Positions 62,467 through 64,000 of a stretch of 64,000 nucleotides of DNA are shown here, piece by piece (within the stretch, counting starts at the first letter, position 1; each line of letters begins with the position of its first letter). Source of the stretch: an uncultured Clostridia bacterium. GTDB lineage: Bacteria > Bacillota > Clostridia > Oscillospirales > Ruminococcaceae. The notes beneath the pieces were generated by a model. It was not told where the DNA came from and ran no database searches. It saw only the letters and a program-made list of their open reading frames with translations. Position numbers and translations under genes: made by a program. The stretch covers positions 1 through 64,000 of the forward strand of contig CANQRG010000001.1 of NCBI GenBank assembly GCA_947626165.1, given 5' to 3'.

Positions 62467-64000
62467 CTACTTCTTTGATATTGCGCCGAACTTGCATTTT
62501 TCCATACAAGCGCCGCACTTAATACATTTACTTTGATCAATAGTGTGTGGATTTTTAACGCTTCCCTCAATAGCTCCGGCAGGACACTGCTTTGCACAAA
62601 GAGTACAGCCCTTGCACTTATCCTTGTCGATAACGTATTTGAGAAGGTCTTTACAAACTCCTGCAGGACAGGTCTTGTCTACAACGTGTGCGATATACTC
62701 GTCCTTGAAGTAGCGCAGAGTCGAAAGAACAGGGTTCGGAGCAGTCTGTCCGAGACCGCAAAGCGAGTTGTTCTTTATGTAGTAGCATAGATCTTCGATC
62801 TTATCCAGATCCTCAAGCGTTCCCTGACCCTTTGTAACCTTGTCAAGAAGCTCATACAAGCGCTTTGTACCGATACGGCAAGGCGTACACTTTCCGCAGG
62901 ACTCGTCAACTGTGAACGCTAAGAAGAACTTAGCAATATCAACCATACAGTTATCCTCGTCCATAACGATAAGTCCGCCTGAACCCATCATAGAACCGAT
63001 AGCGATAAGGTTATCGTAGTCGATTTCGATATCATAATGCTCAGCAGGAATACATCCGCCCGAAGGACCTCCTGTCTGCGCAGCCTTGAATTTCTTTCCG
63101 TTAGGTATTCCTCCGCCTATCTCTTCGATGATAGTTCTCAGCTTTGTACCCATTGGTATCTCAACAAGACCTGTGTTTTTGATTTTACCGCCGAGCGCAA
63201 ATACCTTTGTACCCTTTGACTTTTCTGTACCCATTGAAGCAAACCAGTCAGCGCCGTTTACGATTATCTGCGGTATGTTTGCGTAAGTTTCAACATTGTT
63301 GAGTATTGTCGGCTTGCCGAACAAGCCCTTCTCAGCAGGGAACGGCGGACGAGGACGAGGCTCGCCTCTGTTGCCTTCAATAGACGTCATAAGAGCAGTT
63401 TCCTCACCGCAAACGAAAGCTCCTGCGCCGAGACGCAGACCGATGTCAAAATCAAAGCCTGTGCCGAAGATGTCTTTACCTAAAAGTCCGTACTCTCTTG
63501 CCTGATTGATAGCGATTTCCAGACGCTTAACAGCGATAGGATACTCAGCACGAACGTAAATATAACCCTGTGAAGCTCCTATAGCATAACCTGCAATAGC
63601 CATAGCCTCTAAAACGACGTGTGGGTCGCCCTCTAATACAGAACGGTCCATAAATGCGCCCGGGTCGCCCTCGTCGGCGTTACAGCAAACGTATTTCTGG
63701 TCAGCGTCGGGAACGATATTACGGGCAAGCTTCCACTTCATACCTGTAGGGAAGCCTCCGCCTCCTCTTCCTCTAAGACCTGAGTCGAGAATAGTCTGGA
63801 TAACTTCTTCAGGGGTCATTTCGGTAAGAACCTTACCCAGAGCCTCATATCCGCCTGTACCTATATATTCTTCAATATTCTCAGGGTTGATAACACCGCA
63901 GTTTCTCAATGCGACACGGTGCTGTTTCTTGTAGAAAGCTGTGTCGTTAAGCGATTTTATACCTTTGTCGGTAACAGTCTCGTCGTAAACAAGACGGGAA
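62467..64000 (-). CDS. hydB: NuoF-like hydrogenase subunit HydB/HndC (partial, 5' end off window)
   Basis: The frame stays open to the right edge: the residues before the internal TTG at 63909 read [21 protein letters not shown], which continues a HydB/HndC-type chain, so the true start lies outside and ~510 residues are visible. The NADH/FMN domain has [30 protein letters not shown] and [25 protein letters not shown] [4Fe-4S] site lies in [20 protein letters not shown]-terminal two-cluster ferredoxin module follows ([23 protein letters not shown]). It is co-transcribed with hydA; a NuoE-like hydC is expected further upstream. Confidence 0.94.
   Translation of the reverse strand, partial: SRLVYDETVTDKGIKSLNDTAFYKKQHRVALRNCGVINPENIEEYIGTGGYEALGKVLTEMTPEEVIQTILDSGLRGRGGGGFPTGMKWKLARNIVPDADQKYVCCNADEGDPGAFMDRSVLEGDPHVVLEAMAIAGYAIGASQGYIYVRAEYPIAVKRLEIAINQAREYGLLGKDIFGTGFDFDIGLRLGAGAFVCGEETALMTSIEGNRGEPRPRPPFPAEKGLFGKPTILNNVETYANIPQIIVNGADWFASMGTEKSKGTKVFALGGKIKNTGLVEIPMGTKLRTIIEEIGGGIPNGKKFKAAQTGGPSGGCIPAEHYDIEIDYDNLIAIGSMMGSGGLIVMDEDNCMVDIAKFFLAFTVDESCGKCTPCRIGTKRLYELLDKVTKGQGTLEDLDKIEDLCYYIKNNSLCGLGQTAPNPVLSTLRYFKDEYIAHVVDKTCPAGVCKDLLKYVIDKDKCKGCTLCAKQCPAGAIEGSVKNPHTIDQSKCIKCGACMEKCKFGAISKK

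Noticed and set aside
63907-63909. TTG at 63909 as the start of the NuoF-like gene
   Set aside because: The frame continues upstream to the window edge with residues typical of HydB/HndC, and no SD precedes the TTG; the gene is partial.

Overview
The window is about 64 kb of low-to-moderate GC chromosome from a spore-forming Clostridia bacterium, most likely of the Ruminococcus/Oscillospiraceae group. This rests on Firmicutes gene orders (spoIVB-spo0A, yabP-yabQ-divIC-yabR, the S10-spc-alpha ribosomal cluster, rimP-nusA-ylxR-ylxQ-infB-rbfA), the sporulation genes, a cytosolic cellobiose phosphorylase and an NADH-linked [FeFe] hydrogenase. No phage, insertion sequence or CRISPR array was seen. 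Almost everything is core-genome material. The accessory interest lies in a few membrane or secreted proteins and in the RNA leaders.

Layout: 1-2.5 kb holds spo0A and spoIVB on the minus strand. 2.7-5.2 kb holds a four-helix membrane protein, then yabP, yabQ, divIC and an S1-domain gene. 5.3-6.8 kb holds a secreted two-repeat Ig-like protein and a lipoprotein. 6.8-23.1 kb is the ribosomal protein super-operon from rpsJ to rplQ, with secY, adk, map, infA and rpoA. It starts from a strong promoter and a ~360-nt leader that contains a terminator. It includes two genes shorter than 60 codons (rpmD, rpmJ). 23.3-27.3 kb holds a Na/Pi transporter, a purine nucleoside phosphorylase and an amidohydrolase. 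27.4-37.1 kb is the translation/RNA operon rimP-nusA-ylxR-ylxQ-infB-rbfA-nrnA-truB-ribF-gltX. 37.2-42.2 kb is a four-gene ABC system of the GldA/GldF/GldG plus DUF4340 type. 42.3-45.0 kb holds a small conserved gene, an MBOAT-fold protein lacking both conserved histidines, and a Thr-rich membrane protein. 45.0-47.2 kb holds a radical SAM gene, rimM and trmD. 47.4-52.3 kb holds HPr, a PucR/CdaR-type regulator, ftsE, ftsX and an M23 hydrolase. 52.4-53.8 kb holds a small XRE regulator, a cupin and a CmpB-family membrane protein. 54.0-56.3 kb (minus) holds tRNA-Arg(CCG), metG and, upstream of metG, a candidate independent small RNA. 56.5-60.6 kb holds a DUF378 protein and an aldose-epimerase/cellobiose-phosphorylase operon. 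60.6-64.0 kb (minus) holds the [FeFe] hydrogenase catalytic subunit and its NuoF-like flavoprotein partner, which runs off the right edge.

Biologically the window joins protein synthesis, cell division and wall remodelling (divIC; FtsEX plus an EnvC-like hydrolase), sporulation control, cellobiose phosphorolysis and fermentative H2 production. The points most worth following are the candidate ~107-nt small RNA with a CU-rich anti-Shine-Dalgarno stretch upstream of metG, the pseudo-MBOAT/Thr-rich pair, the attenuator-like S10 leader, and alternative intercistronic hairpins inside the ribosomal operon. All family names come from reading motifs by eye; no database search was possible.
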